A DNA stretch of 64,000 nucleotides from Cynocephalus volans (taxonomy: Eukaryota > Chordata > Mammalia > Dermoptera > Cynocephalidae). The DNA is taken from the NCBI RefSeq assembly GCF_027409185.1, contig NC_084471.1:7470535-7534534 (forward strand), in the 5' to 3' direction. Made by a program: the position numbers and the translations under genes. The notes beneath the pieces were generated by a model, which saw only the letters and a program-made list of their open reading frames with translations, was not told where the DNA came from and did no database searches. Of the stretch, positions 10,611 to 23,014 are shown piece by piece; within the stretch, counting starts at the first letter, position 1; each line of letters begins with the position of its first letter.

Positions 10611-13224
10611 TTGCCTCCCTGTGGGCCACGCACTCCATGACCCTGCCCACCCCCGCCCCACTCCCTCGGTTGTCCCTGGAGCCCAGCACCGTCGGCGCTT
10701 TGTTCTCCTCCCCAGGGTCCCCCTCCCACCATCCCCATCACCCAGCCGCCAGCCCGGCTGCTTCCTGCCCTGGAGCCGCTGCCAAGCTGTCAGCTCCTGT
10801 CATCACCCCAAGGCAGCCAGAGGGAGCCCCAGCAGCAGCCTTGGCACACACCACCTCCAGCCACTCTGCAGCCGCCAGGCCTGCAAGCGGGCACCCAGCA
10901 CCAAGCCCATGGCTGCAGGAGGTGGGGAGGGTCAGCACTGGGGAATCCAGCCCTCCCCATTACAAATAAGGAAACTGAGGCTGGAGAGGAAACTTTGGGG
11001 CTTAGCCAGGCCTCCTTTGAAATTGGCTTCGTAAAACTGACCCCTCAGAAGTCTGTGGACAGCAGTTGCCTCTGCTGGAATGCTCCCCACTCAACCTGCC
11101 GGCCCCTCAGAGCTCATGCGGGTGGGCACTGCCTCAAAGGAGTACTTCCACCCAGGTCGAAGCTCCCTCTCCAGTGCTCATGGCACCACCCCAGATGCCC
11201 GGACAACCATCAGCCCTGGGTGGGCACTCAACACTGAGGCAGCTGAGGGGTGGGAGATGGGGCTTCCCAGGGCCCACTACTGTCCACCTGCCAGCGCTGC
11301 TTCTCCCTGAGCATGTGCACCTGGCGGGCTCTTTATAATGCCTGCATTCAGAGGCTGGACCTCTGTGTTCTCAGAGCCTGTTTTCCTCGCTCTGAGTCCC
11401 CAGACACAGCTGAGGGCTGGGCAGAAGGACATGTAGCCCACAGGGATGCCAGCAACCTTAGGACACACTGTCCCACAGCCTTGGTATGTGGCGAGGATGA
11501 GAAAGCCTGGGGTCACCCAGGCCTGAGGCCAGCCCTGACTCCAGGGTCACCTACATCGAATCCCTTCCTGCCCCTGAGGCTTAGCTTTCTCCTCTGCCAA
11601 ACTGAGTCTGAGTCTTGCTGGTGGGACCACTGTCAGGTGAAAGGAGGTGACGGAGATTCTGCCGCCCCCTCTCAGAGTGAGAACTCTGTGAGCAGCAGGC
11701 GGGCCCTGGGAGGCAGGCAGGCAGCCGAACGGCCCTGTCTGGGGCCTTGTGAGCGCTGGCAAAGCCCCTCACCGTCTGCCACCTCGGGGCGCGATGGAGG
11801 GAGGCAGGCAGTGCCAGGACGGGAAGTGCCAGCACGGGCAGCCGCCAGGACTTGCTGGAGGGGCTGTCTAGGGCTGGCCTCGGCGCTTGCCCAGCAGCAA
11901 GGGAGAAGAGCCACCGGGCTGGGTGACAATTTGGGCTGCAACAGGAACCAGGTCTGGAGAGCTTAAAGAGAAAGGTTGTTTTCTGGGTGTGGGCAGGGGG
12001 TTGAAGTAAAGGGTGAGAAGTGCCTTGTCTGGGCACCTGTCAGTCACCACTGGCTCCAGGCTCCCGGTCTCCTCCCCAGCTTGGGTCCCCTCATTGGTTC
12101 CTGCTTGGGTCAGGTGTCCATCCTGGACCCATCAGCCATAGCAGAGGCAGAGCCACACGGCACAGAGTGAGCCTGGCCAGGCCCAGAGAAGGAAGAATCT
12201 GTGGGCAGGGCAGTCACCCATGGGTGGCTTCCCATTTTACAGGGGGAGGTTGACAGTCCTCAACAAAATGTCCCTCTGCAGTGTGCCCCAGTGCTCTTAA
12301 ACCTGTGGTGGGCAGGAGCCAGGTGTGTCCTGGTGAAGAGGAGGGAGAAGAGGAGGGTAGGGCTCCAGTGGAGAGGACTCTGGGGAAGGCAGGAAGACTT
12401 CAGAGCATGCGGCAGGACAGGCATGACAAGGTCCCTGTTTTGTGCAATGACACTGGTAATGGGGGGCTGGGAGTGGATGCAGGACAGGGATAGAAGGTAA
12501 ACAGCTGGGCCGGGCCACAGGGCAGGTGGAGGGAGAGGAGGAAGCTGGCCGGGGTTCCGGGGCACACAGTGGTGCTTGCTGAGTGAGATGGGGGATCGAG
12601 GCCGGGAAGCCAGCCAGGCAAGGACTAAGAGTTCAGTAGGAAACATTTGCAGCATGAGGTTCTGTAGGGTACGCGGGAGAGATGGCCAGAGGGCAGTGGC
12701 CACAGGGGAGAGAGGCCTGAGCTTCGACTGGGGACTTGGGGGTGACTGGCAAGAACAGAGGTGGCCCAGGAGACCAAGGGAGTAGTCAGATCACCTGAGA
12801 AATGCCTAGAAGGAGGGGGCCCAAGGCCGAGTCCTGAGGAACCCAACATTGGGGAGAAGGATACAAAGAAAACAGAGGAGCAGCCAGAGAAGTGGGAGGA
12901 AAGCAAGGAGGGGCAAGACCTGGTCCAGGAGGGGAGAACAGGAGGGCCCCGGTGAGAGAACTTGGACTTAACAACTTGGAGGTCAGAGGGGACCTTTAGG
13001 AGATGGTCCCCAAGAGGGCTGGATGAAGGGGGTGGGAGCAGGAGACACCCCAAGCGAGGCGTCCCTCCATGCCTCCCATTCTCCAGCACCACAGAGTGAT
13101 TCTTGGTTATGTTGAGAACGATGACCCCAACATCCATCAGGGGCAGAGATTTCTTTGGCTAGAAGGAGCCAGTGTCCAAAACGTGTTGGGAAATGGCTGC
13201 ATTGAGTTCCCGGGGCCCCCTGGC

Positions 13225-13325
13225 ATAGCCGAGGTTATGCCCATTTTACAGATGGGAGAGTGGGTGGAAGCAGCTCATTGGAGGAGACATGGCAGGTCAG
13301 TGGCAGAGCTGGGACCAGCATCAGG
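13225..13325 (-). repeat. MIR SINE fragment, reverse orientation
   Basis: 'cccattttacagatggga' followed by 'gcaggtcagtggcagagc' and 'gggaccagcatcaggtc' gives an antisense MIR core. Confidence 0.5.
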
Positions 13326-13744
13326 TCCCCCGGTGTCCTGAGCTCTCTCCTCCTGACCCTGACTATGACTCTAGTGATACTACCAGTGAATGTCATGGCC
13401 ATTGCAGGGGAGGGAGACTCTGGCTGACTTCATCTGTTCAGGCCTCCGCCCTCGCTCCGGGAGCCTGAGCTGGGCCTCTCTGTGGCCACAATGCCCTCTC
13501 CAGACAGCCTGGTGAGGCCGGCAAGAGTCCCAGCCTGCAGGTGCCCCGGCTGTCACCGGGAGGCCTCAGGTGGGAGTCAGCCCCTGGGGGGCCTGGATGT
13601 CCTGGGCAGATGCCCACTCTGGTCAGCACCAGCATCTGGACTCCAGGAAACAGCCACCCCACACACCAGAGACCTCAGGAAGGAGGCACGGAGCAGAAGG
13701 GCTCTCAGACGGGGCCACCTCCAGGACTGCTGAGGCTTGCTGGA

Positions 13745-13960
13745 GCCAACACGAGTGCTGGAGCTTGACAGGCCCAGGCTCACACCTGGCTCTGCTGCTT
13801 GCTACCTGTGTGACCTTGGGCAAGTCTGGACGCCCTGTCAGAACCTTAGTCTCCCCATCTGGAGAGTGGGGCTTATGTGCCTGTCCCCAGAACTACCATG
13901 AGGATTAAGTGAGTCGCCCTGTGACGAGTGGCCTGGCACGGAGAGGGAGGCACCCTACGT
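13745..13960 (+). repeat. MIR SINE, near full length
   Basis: Sense MIR order is clear: 'tgtgtgaccttgggcaag', 'ccttagtctccccatctg', 'atgaggattaagtgag' and 'gagtggcctggcac'. One of the better-preserved MIR copies here. Confidence 0.75.
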
Positions 13961-14934
13961 ACATCAGGTGTTGACCTGAGGACCAGCAGAGAGACAGAGA
14001 TGGACCCAGTGCAGAATCCAGCCTCACGCGGCTGACGGGAGAGAACAGACAGCAGCCCGCACGCCCAGCACAACAGTGAGGCGGCAGCGCCGTGGGACCG
14101 CCGGAGCCCGTGTCTCCTCCGAGGACGATCCTGTATATTTCCCACCACCCTGCCTTTGCTGCGCTGTGCCCGGCACATCACACCCATCCTTTGAGGCTTT
14201 GGCTGACCGTGGCTTCTATCTGCACCATCTGGGCTGACAGGTCCTAACATGTCACGTGGTCCCAGCTGTCCTCTTTGGCAGCAGTCATTGGTGCCACACG
14301 GATGGCCCATTTGAAGCTCATGTTCAAAACAATCAGCCACTCACAGGCCCAGGAGGCTGAGGAAGCCAAGTGGACCCCCCACCACTCATGCCTGGCGCAA
14401 GGGAGGTGGGCAGGACCAGGCAGCCTGCAGAGGAAAGCGGGTGTTTACATCTCAAACAGCGGCTGAGGACTCAGCTCCAGGGAGGTGCAGGCGCCCAGGT
14501 GCCAGCCTCATGTCTGCCCCTGTCCCCAGGGTTTCTCATTGCTGCCCGCAGCCCGGAGCACTGATTAGCTCAATTTGTCTGCAGCGCGCGCAGCGTGTGC
14601 CATGTGTGGGTGGCGGACGGGCTTCGTCTCCGCGTGCTCAGGGAGCGGCCTGTGCATGCTCACCCTCTCTGAGCTGGCTTCCTCCCGGCTGGGATCCGGC
14701 AGACATGGAGCCTGCTGCCGAGCAGCCTGGCCCTTAGCAGAGAGGCAGGGCCCACCCTGCTCCCAGCCCCAGCCCCAGGCCACCACCCCAGCTTCATCAG
14801 CCCCCCACTCCCTCTCTGGGTTCACCTCGCGGTCTGCAGCATCGCCATCTGATCACTGTCAACACTGCCCCAGCAAACCCCATTCTACGTCTTGCATCAG
14901 GCCCCGTGCTCCATACTGGGGATGCAGAAACGTG

Positions 14935-15150
14935 AGGACAGGCCTGGAGCACAGGTGCTGCAGCCAGACTCCGGCCTTGGGGATCACCAGCTGGGAGACC
15001 TTGGGAAAGTTCCTGCACTGCTCTGGGCCTCATTTCTTCAATTGAAAAATGGGATGGTGCTAACCACAGGCTCCACCTCATAGGGCCATCGTTAGGAATA
15101 ATAAGTCAGGGCAGGTAAAGTGTTCAGAAAGGGCCTGGTACCACCCACAA
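14935..15150 (+). repeat. MIR SINE, near full length
   Basis: Sense MIR blocks in order: 'gggagaccttgggaaag', 'gggcctcatttcttcaa', 'aaaatgggatggtgc' and 'aaagggcctggtacca'. Confidence 0.7.
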
Positions 15151-15284
15151 GCTCAGCGGATGCCAGCTGTTGGTACCTCGCTGTCATCATCAGGGCTGGG
15201 ACCAAGGGAGGGTGCCAAGGACTGTAGGTCCAGAGGCAGGAGAGGATGCTTTACACTCATTACCACCAACCTGGAGATGATGTT

Positions 15285-15365
15285 TTCAGACCCACACAGT
15301 AGAAGAGGAAGCTGAGGTCCCACCAAAGCCACCAGGCCGCGAGGAGCCTGGATTTGATCCCCCAA
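15285..15365 (-). repeat. short antisense MIR fragment
   Basis: 'agaggaagctgaggtcccac' and 'gagcctggatttgatcccc' fit the middle and cloverleaf-derived part of antisense MIR. Confidence 0.4.
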
Positions 15366-15944
15366 GCCCAGGTGAAAAGGACTGGACAGGGAGGGAGGGG
15401 AGAGTGCACAGTGTTTTGTTTTGCTGGGGAGGTGGCTTCTGGGGGCCTGCCCAGGGCCCACTAGGGCCGATCCCATTGTCCATGTCCCTTAGGAGGCCAG
15501 CAGCCCTGTGGCCCCATCTCCAGCAGAGCCAGGATAACCATCCCTCCCACTGGTCCACGTGTGCTGACCCAAATGTCCCCTCCTCTGAAAGGCCATTGAG
15601 CTCCCCACGGTTCCAGCCCCAGTGCTGGGCTAGACCTGCGCTGCACAGAGCTGGGGACAGAAACAACGCTGGCTGGTCCTCACCTTCCAGGCTGGTGGAA
15701 AGAGCGGAGTGGGTGGGAGTGGCCATGAAGAGTCCCCCTCCTCTCTCAGAGAATCCCTTCAGGCCCATCTCCTGTTCTGGATGTCTCGAGCCCCAGCACC
15801 CAGAAAACAGGATGGTGTATCTGTGAGCAAGCAGAGCAAGGAGGCAGCTCTGGTGGAAAAAGCCAGGTAGCTGTTGGTCAGGGCTGCCCCGTGTCTGCAC
15901 AGCGAGAGCCACAGCACCCAGGGGAGGCCTGTCCTGACCGCAGC

Positions 15945-16050
15945 TCCTTGAGCCTCAGTTTCCTCAACTGTAAATAGGGCTGATGACATCAGGCCCCGTG
16001 TCACAGGACTGTGGGAAGAGCACCCGAGATCCAGACTGTCAGGTGAGCAC
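15945..16050 (+). repeat. MIR SINE fragment
   Basis: 'gagcctcagtttcctcaac', 'tgtaaatagggctgatgac' and 'agactgtcaggtgagca' read as the 3' half of a sense MIR. Confidence 0.5.
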
Positions 16051-16229
16051 TCAGCAGAAATTAGCTTCAGCTCCACTTGAATCATCGCCGCCCCCACCCA
16101 CTTCCCACCGGCTTTTAACATGGAAAAGGTTTTGCAGAGGGTCACAGTCATGCAGCGGTGTTTTAGGGGTTACAAAGATGGGGGGACATGGGGGCACAGA
16201 GACCTGGCGAAGTGGGAAGAGTCCCACCA

Positions 16230-16395
16230 GGGGGTCAGGCACACGTGGATTCGAGTGCTGACTCCATCATGTAGGAGCTGGGTGACCTTGGTCATGTTGT
16301 TTAACCTCTCTGAGCTTCTTTGCAAGGATTAAAGGGAAAAAGGTACATGAAGGGTCTGGGAGGTGTCTGCACACAGTGGGAGCTTAATTAATGTC
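16230..16395 (+). repeat. MIR SINE
   Basis: 'gtggattcgagtgctgact', 'gagctgggtgaccttgg', 'tgtttaacctctctgagc' and 'aaggattaaagggaaa' give the sense MIR order. Confidence 0.7.
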
Positions 16396-16689
16396 AGTCT
16401 CATCAAAGCTTCGCTCCTTGAACTTGTGAATAGTGGGGGACGACTTTGTTCACGCGTTTATGCACTCTCTCTCCTCCGCACTCTACCCCACTCTCTCTCT
16501 CTCAGAGCCCTGGTGGGTAGAGTTTGGCAGTTTCTACGGTGTAAACATTCCCATCACGGTCAACGTCAAGCCACCAACCTACGCACAGCATTGGGAACAG
16601 CTGTGCACAAACACCAGCCCCGTGACACCACGGCCTCCTCTCCTTCTCCGTCACCCCCTCCTCCTGAACCCCATGCCCTCCTACCACCC

Positions 16690-17140
16690 AGGCCTCATTT
16701 CTGGTCCTCACACGTGCCAAGCACGTTCCTGTCTCAGGGCCTTTGCACTTACTGTCACAGCCTCTGCCTGCAACGTTCCTCCCATGCTTGTGGCATGGCT
16801 GGCCGTGTCTCGCTTTCCAGAACTCAGCTCAAATGTCACCTCCTCCAAGAAGCCTGCCCTGACCACTTCATTAATAGTATTTCCCCCAACCCCCACTCCT
16901 GCCACTCTGTGATTTCGTGCTGTTTTATTTCCTTTGTGGCATTCACTCAGCTTGAAAGTGCGACACACATTTATCTGTCGTGTGTATTTATCTGTTTATT
17001 TTCCGTCTCACCTGCTACAGTGTTTGCTCCATCAGGGCGGGGCCTCATGCACTTGGTCACTACTGTGTCCCGGGTGTTTAGCACAGTGTCTGGCACACAG
17101 TAGGTGCCCAGGCACTATTAACAGCACAGAAGAATGAATG
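16690..17140 (+). repeat. L2 LINE 3' end
   Basis: A long, clear L2 3' end: 'cagggcctttgcacttact', 'ctcaaatgtcacctcctcc', 'aagaagcctgccctgacca', 'ctccatcagggcgggg', 'cacagtgtctggcacaca' and the terminal 'gaatgaatgaa' repeat typical of L2 3' tails. Confidence 0.85.
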
Positions 17141-17734
17141 AACAGTGAATGTCAGAACCTACCTGGCCTGACCCTCCCAGGCCCTGCCAGGCTCGCTGCC
17201 CCCTCCCCCTCCACCGACTCCCCCTGCAGCAGCTCTAATTGGCAGAGGCCCCCTCCCCCCCAGCGGCCCCTTGACTGCAGCCCCATTGTGGAACCTATAA
17301 TTGCAGTCTCTTGCCTCTCCCCCCACCCCGAATCTCCCTCTTCAGCAGAAAGACAGACTCCAGCCCTATTGTGCAGCCCCTGTTGACACAGGGATGACCT
17401 CACCGGGGCCTCCTAAGATGAGGCCCAGGAGGGGAAAGGGGGGTGGAGAATAGAGGGTGGGGGGGTGGCTGGGCCCAGGTTGGGAAAGGCCTGGAGGCTG
17501 TGGCCTGGGACAAAGGACCGGAGCGGGGTGAAGCCCTGAGAGAGAGAGAGAAAGTTTCCAGGGGTAAGACAAGGGCGCTTTTCATTAGCGGGGATAACTG
17601 GGGAGGGGGATTAATCCTTAAGAAAAGACTCCAAGGGAGGCCTGAGACAGGAGGCCATGCGTTTGAGGGGGATTTTGGAGACTCAGAGAGAGACCGACCT
17701 GGGCCTGGAACCTGCCCGTTACGCAGCCTGGATC

Positions 17735-17890
17735 ATGACTCCCTTGCCCTAAGGCTGTATCCTCATCTGTAAAACAGGTGAATAGTAGTACAACACCTTC
17801 CGTGTGGGAGTGTTAAGGGGTCTATATTAGACAGTGGACATCAGGTGCCAAGTACGCAGTACGTGCTCAATAAATAGCGACTCCTCCCCG
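17735..17890 (+). repeat. MIR SINE 3' half
   Basis: 'atcctcatctgtaaaacagg', 'gggagtgttaaggggtc' and 'tacgtgctcaataaatagc' give the 3' half and tail of a sense MIR. Confidence 0.65.
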
Positions 17891-19080
17891 CCCTCTGACT
17901 CTGGCTCTCTCTCCTCCCTCTTTTATGGACTTTGCAAGCTGTACAGAGCTTGGCAGGGCCCCTCCCCCAATCGCCCCAGCTGAGCCCCCACCAGCGTCCC
18001 TCCCACTCTGGGCTCCTGAGCCCAAGGCCAGGTGGGCCTGGGAGGCCCTTTGTCCTCAGGTGCTAGGCCAGGGCAGGGCCGCCGGGCACCTGTGCCCGAA
18101 TCTCGGCCGAGGGCTCCTGGTTATTGCTCTAGCCCTGAGCACCTCTCCCTCAGCCCCCTACCTGAAGGCCCTGTAGGAGGGGAGCCCTGGTTTGCTTTTT
18201 GCTATGGGTCCCTCTCTGTGGGTCAGGACAGCTGCTGGATGGAGGCAGCCAATTGTGCAGACCTGGCGAGCCCTGCGTGCTAGAGGGACAGTGTGGGGCT
18301 TGGTGAGGACAGAGAGTAGGATGTGACAGAGAACGGGAAGCCAGCCAGGCCTTCCAGCTCCTGTCTGTGCGTAGCAGACACCGTGGTTAGAATGTGTCGG
18401 CACCACATCTCCTTCAGGAGCGAGTGTCGTCCAGAGCAAAGCTCCTCACGTTCATTAGCTCCTTGGCCAGTCTTCTATCGAGTGTGGCTAAATTGTTTCT
18501 GGTTTATTACTTCTATTTTCATTTGCATTTTACTGAACTTACTTCCACTGGCATCAATATCATCCCATATGACATTGTCCCTGAAGATTCCATCTTCCAG
18601 TAGTTTTCAGCCCTGTCACTCTGCCCCTCATAGCTTCTGCCACCGTGGGTCTCCTTTGGTGGCCATTTTTTTCTGCCACGGTCATTTCAGAGACAGATGT
18701 TGTAAGTTCTAAACTTAGGAAGATTTGATTCTTCCAACAGTCCCTACATCAAGGTTTCCGGGTGCAGGTTTGAGTTGAGGTTGATAATTCTCATAACGAG
18801 ATTCGTCCTGCTCTGGGAAAAGTACTCGGGGCTGTGCCGGCTCGTTGCAGCGAAGAGCTTCAGAGCTGTTCAAGTACAGGGTCAAACCACCCTCGGGCTC
18901 ACATGCCCTGAGTCCGAATGTGGCCCAGGTCCATGCCAGCAGAATCAGAAAGAGAAAAAAGTCCATGGAAACTACAACAGTGCAGTCCAGGCAGGACCAC
19001 TAAGGGCCCAGACTCTTAGGAATAAAGGTTTGGGTCATGGGACCAGGACCAGCTAATGGGCTGCTCCTTGCTGTCTGAAT
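17891..19080. other. intergenic DNA, nothing recognised
   Basis: About 1.2 kb without a gene. I see no convincing exon, no tandem repeat and no repeat family I can name. The open frames have no domain or codon evidence. Confidence 0.5.
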
Positions 19081-19084
19081 GTCT

Positions 19085-19597
19085 GTGTCAGGCCCTGGTT
19101 ATTGCTGCGGTGGGCAGCTTCCAGGAGGCCCCCAAGATCTCTGCCTCCCGGTATTCACACCCCTCCCCTTCAGTGTGGGCAGGACTTGATCCTAACAAAT
19201 GGAATACAGCACAGGTGGCCGGGTATCACTTCTGTGATGAGGTTACATGGCTGATAACTTCTGTCTCGCCAGCAGACTCGCTCCCTTGCTGGCTTTGCTA
19301 AGGGAGCTGCCATGTTGTGAGAGAGGGACATGTTGTGGAGAGGCCCACATGGCAAGGGGCTGTGGGGGCTCCCCACCAACAGCCAGCCAGGAGCTGAATC
19401 CTGCCAACACCCTCGTGAGCTTGGAAGTGGATCCTTCTCCAGGTGAGCTTTCAGGTGAGACCACTGACCCTGTTCCAGCACCTGATTGTAGACTTGTCAG
19501 AGACACTAGAGCAGAGTGATACCCACAGAAACCATGAGATATTGAATGTGTTGTTTTAAGCTGTGGTCATTTGTTATGCAGCAGACAACTAATCCAC
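19085..19597 (+). repeat. MLT1-like MaLR LTR (solo)
   Basis: The end reads 'gttgttttaagctgtggtca', then 'tttgttatgcagcagacaac' and 'taat', matching the conserved 3' end of MLT1-type MaLR LTRs. Upstream wording ('gagctgccatgttgtgag', 'ggcaaggggctgtgggg', 'gctgaatcctgccaacacc') also fits. No internal retroviral genes adjoin it, so it is a solo LTR fossil. Confidence 0.75.
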
Positions 19598-19689
19598 GGG
19601 GCGAACAAATAACAACAGTAATAGCAGTCGTATGTAGATGTGTTTACAGACTGAGCACCTGCTGTGTGCCATTTAGATGCTCCACAGGC

Positions 19690-19815
19690 CTTATTTATTC
19701 CTGACATCAACCATCACCGAGTATGTTTACATTTACAGATGAAGAAACTGAGGCTAAGGGACGTTATAAAGAATGTGATGCACCAGAGCGTGGCTCTGAG
19801 CTGAGAACTGGCTGT
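19690..19815 (-). repeat. MIR SINE fragment, reverse orientation
   Basis: 'ttacatttacagatgaag' and 'aaactgaggctaaggga', followed by 'gcgtggctctgagctgagaa', fit antisense MIR. Confidence 0.5.
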
Positions 19816-20029
19816 AGACAGGGGAGAAGGTCCAGGAGCAAACATCCCACTTCCCTTTTTCGTCCCCCATGCACCACTCGTCCACATGGTCTTCCTCTTT
19901 GGGTGCAGAAACCCTTTATCTTGTCCCATGAGTGATCATATGGACAAATGGACCTGCAATATCTTTCTGCAGACATATTTCCCAGAAACATAACATCAAT
20001 TTTACCTGCACTTTTAATAAGCATTTAAT

Positions 20030-20265
20030 GCCTTCAATTGTCTGGTGGTCCATTTGCAGGGGAAACCGAACTGATCATTTCTCACTTCACCTGCCGTACG
20101 GGAAATAGATTCAATTAGAAAAATCTATCGCGAATTTGAAAGCTCTGATTCTATAATTTCCTACGGGGAAGACATGTAAATTGCGTGTTATTTAACACCC
20201 TTTCATGGCAGGTGAGTTCCGCGGGGGGCAATTATAATCCGCTCTCCACTCGTCTTACGGATTCC
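20030..20265. promoter_or_regulatory. candidate conserved non-coding element (enhancer-like)
   Basis: This block matches no repeat I know and has no coding frame. It differs from its flanks: AT-rich yet it keeps scattered CpGs ('ctatcgcgaatttg', 'gccgtacggg', 'tccgcgggg') and is dense in developmental-factor motifs. These include TAATTG/CAATTA-type homeodomain cores ('gattcaattag', 'gcaattataatcc'), a TGATCATT palindrome and two CACCTG/CAGGTG E-boxes. Such composition is typical of deeply conserved enhancers. The call is inference from composition alone; conservation was not measured. Confidence 0.4.
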
Positions 20266-21764
20266 TGACAGGGGAAGACGGGGGAGGGATAAGAGAGAGG
20301 AGAGGGAACAGGAGAATATGTTGAAGGCTGGTCTCCAGGTGGCTTTAGGAACCCCTGAATTTGAAGAGCCTAGGTGGGGTCAGCTGGTTGCTGCCCTCCT
20401 TCCGGGCACATGGGCCAGGCCCCCAATTGCTCTGGCCTTTCCCTAACCACCTGGAGAATCACCACAATGGGGTAAGGTGGTCAGGATGCCCTGACCTGCA
20501 CTCCAGCTTCTCTGCCACCAGCTGTGTGGCGTGCAGCTGTCCCCTAACCTCTCTGGCCATGTTCCCTGTGTGTTTTATGGGAAAACCGTAACACTCCCCA
20601 ACCTGAACTGTTGGGAGAACCAAAACCAATACCAAACGTAAAATAAAAAGAGGGGGGCTTTGCAAACGACAAAGCACTGTCCCCCCGTGAAGGGTGTGAG
20701 CAGTGGGAGCCAGGCTCTGAAGCACCCCCTCAGGGTCTGATTCCCACCCGCTCCTCATCCCCACAAACTCCCAAGGAGGTCTTTCTCTAGTAAGACCCTA
20801 ATCTTTCTGGCTAAGGGGTTTTTCGAGGTATTTCCTCCCATACAGTTGTAGCAAACAGGCTCTGTGCACCTCCATACACACACACAGAACACAGACCTGA
20901 GTAGATGTCTCTGGAAGAATGTTCAAGAAGCCAAGGGGCCTCTGGGTTAGGAAGCTGCGGAGGCGGGGAGCAAAAGGACCTAGTTTTTACTTTATGCCTT
21001 GTGTACTGCTTAAACTTCCCCCTTCCTCCCTCCCTCCCTCGCAAACATTCATTACCTATTCAAAAGCATGATTTTGTACATTTATGCATGGATTCATTTT
21101 GAACACATGAAACGTGACCCAGGGCTCCTCCGTCTTTCCCCCCACCCCGGGCCCCTCCTTCCCGACCTCCGCCCGTCTCCTTCTCTCCACAAAATTTGAG
21201 CACCTGCTCCAGCCAGACTCTGGCTGGGCTCTGCTGAGGGTGACCACTTCCACCTGGAGCTGCCCCTTGAAGCTGCCCACCTGGAGCTGGTCCTTGAAGG
21301 AAGCGCAAAAGTCTGCTGCTCCCTGCAGCGAGCTGCGAGCAGACACACCCCAAAAGCCAATACATTGGGATGGGGAGCCCCAGACAACCCTGTGCAAACA
21401 GCAGGGCGCCCACTGGCCGGCAGGCGGGGGCGGGCGCCACCTGCTGGGCGCAAGTGAGGCGTGCACGCTGCCGCCTCGGTCCTTCAGAAAGGCCTGCTCA
21501 GGACTCCGCTGCCCTGGGCCACTCGTCCTGGGCTCCTGCCCAGAGTTTCTCCCAATAGCCATTTCAGGTGTTTTTCACAGACGTGACATTTTTACATATC
21601 AAAGTTGTGTCAGACACTATAAATCTTCATTCACTCTCCAAATGCGTACTGAGGGCCAGCCTGGTTCTAGGCAGCAGTGACAAGGTGACCAGCAAGATAT
21701 TCATAGTCTCCGCGGGCTCTGAGGGCTGAGGCTGAGATTAAACAATTCACTACACAAGGAACCA

Positions 21765-21965
21765 TTTAATTGCAAGCATAACCATGCTTAATGGGGAAGG
21801 AGAGGGTGCAACACTGTTTCAGTTGATCTCCCCAACAGTTCTGCAAGGTAGGATTGACTGCTATTTTACAGACAGGCTGAGAGAGGTGGAGTGACTCCTT
21901 TAACATCACACAGCAAGGGGGGCTAGGGCTCAGATAGGAACCCAAGTCTGCCAGGCCCCAAGAGG
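21765..21965 (-). repeat. MIR SINE, reverse orientation
   Basis: 'tccccaacagttctgcaagg', 'gactgctattttacagaca', 'ctgagagaggtggagtgac' and 'ggaacccaagtctgccagg' give a long antisense MIR. Confidence 0.65.
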
Positions 21966-22764
21966 CTGGGAAGTGCAGGGTCCCCAGCAGACCCACTGCC
22001 AGGCTGCAGAAGTAGCCACAACTTCCTGCCTCATAAGGCCATGGGGAGCAGCTGTTTCTCCAAAGCCTGGTTTCAGTGGGTTTTAGACCAGGCCCTCTGC
22101 AATAGCTGCATTCTCCTCCCATCTAAAGGGACGAGCAGAGTCCTGAGTCCTCAAACACCATCTGCCAGAGACTGCCTTCCTTTCCCCATCCTTCATCAGA
22201 TGAATCCACCATCCTTCAGAAGGGAGGAGGACCCTGCAGTAAGATGTAGCAGTGACTGGCCACCCAGGAATTGCCATCTTCTCCCCAGCCTCAGTTTCCC
22301 CTCCTGTCCAGTGAGAAGTCGGACTGGACAGCCTAAAGGTCAAGTTGATCTGAAGTGTTATAATCCTCTCCACCTACCTCCCTTCATCAACCAGTGCAGA
22401 GACAAACAGGCCCATCAGTGGTACTGGGGGGTCCTCAGTTTCCCCGAGGTGACCCGTTTTGGGGAAACCAAAGCCAAAACATGGAGGCAAACCGAAATGC
22501 CAGGCCACGTGGCAGCTCCAGGATGCAGCAGGCAGGACAGTCTGGCCTCCCTTTGGGATAGCAATGCACCCGCGGGCTGCTGGGAGGGCTCAATGGGCCA
22601 GACCCCTGGGCCTGTGCCCTCCCTCTCTGTGTTTGGGCCCCTCACTGTATCTGAAGACCCTCCTTGAGCTGGAATCTGAAGCCCCTCGTGGGCAAATTGT
22701 GCACTTCTCTAAATGTGGTGGCACAGATGGGGGGTCCGCTCTGATTCCCGGTCCCTGTAGTGCT

Positions 22765-22900
22765 GCTTCCAGAGCTGTGTGCCCTTGGGCAGGTTATCGG
22801 CATCCTGTCTCATCATTTGTCAAACAAGGATGGTGGCAGGATCAGACAAGATGCTCCTATGCGGCAGAGGGCAGTACGCCTGGGGCATCGTTAGTATGCA
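22765..22900 (+). repeat. MIR SINE fragment
   Basis: 'ctgtgtgcccttgggcagg' followed by 'ctgtctcatcatttgtcaaa' and 'caaggatggtggcagg' gives the sense MIR order. Confidence 0.5.
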
Positions 22901-23014
22901 CACAGTTAGCCCTGATGGTGACTGCTGCCCAGGCCGCCCCAGGGTGGCCTCCCCACATGTGGGGAAGGATGGACGGGCAAACGGTGATTGCGCACACACC
23001 AATCACCTTGCACA

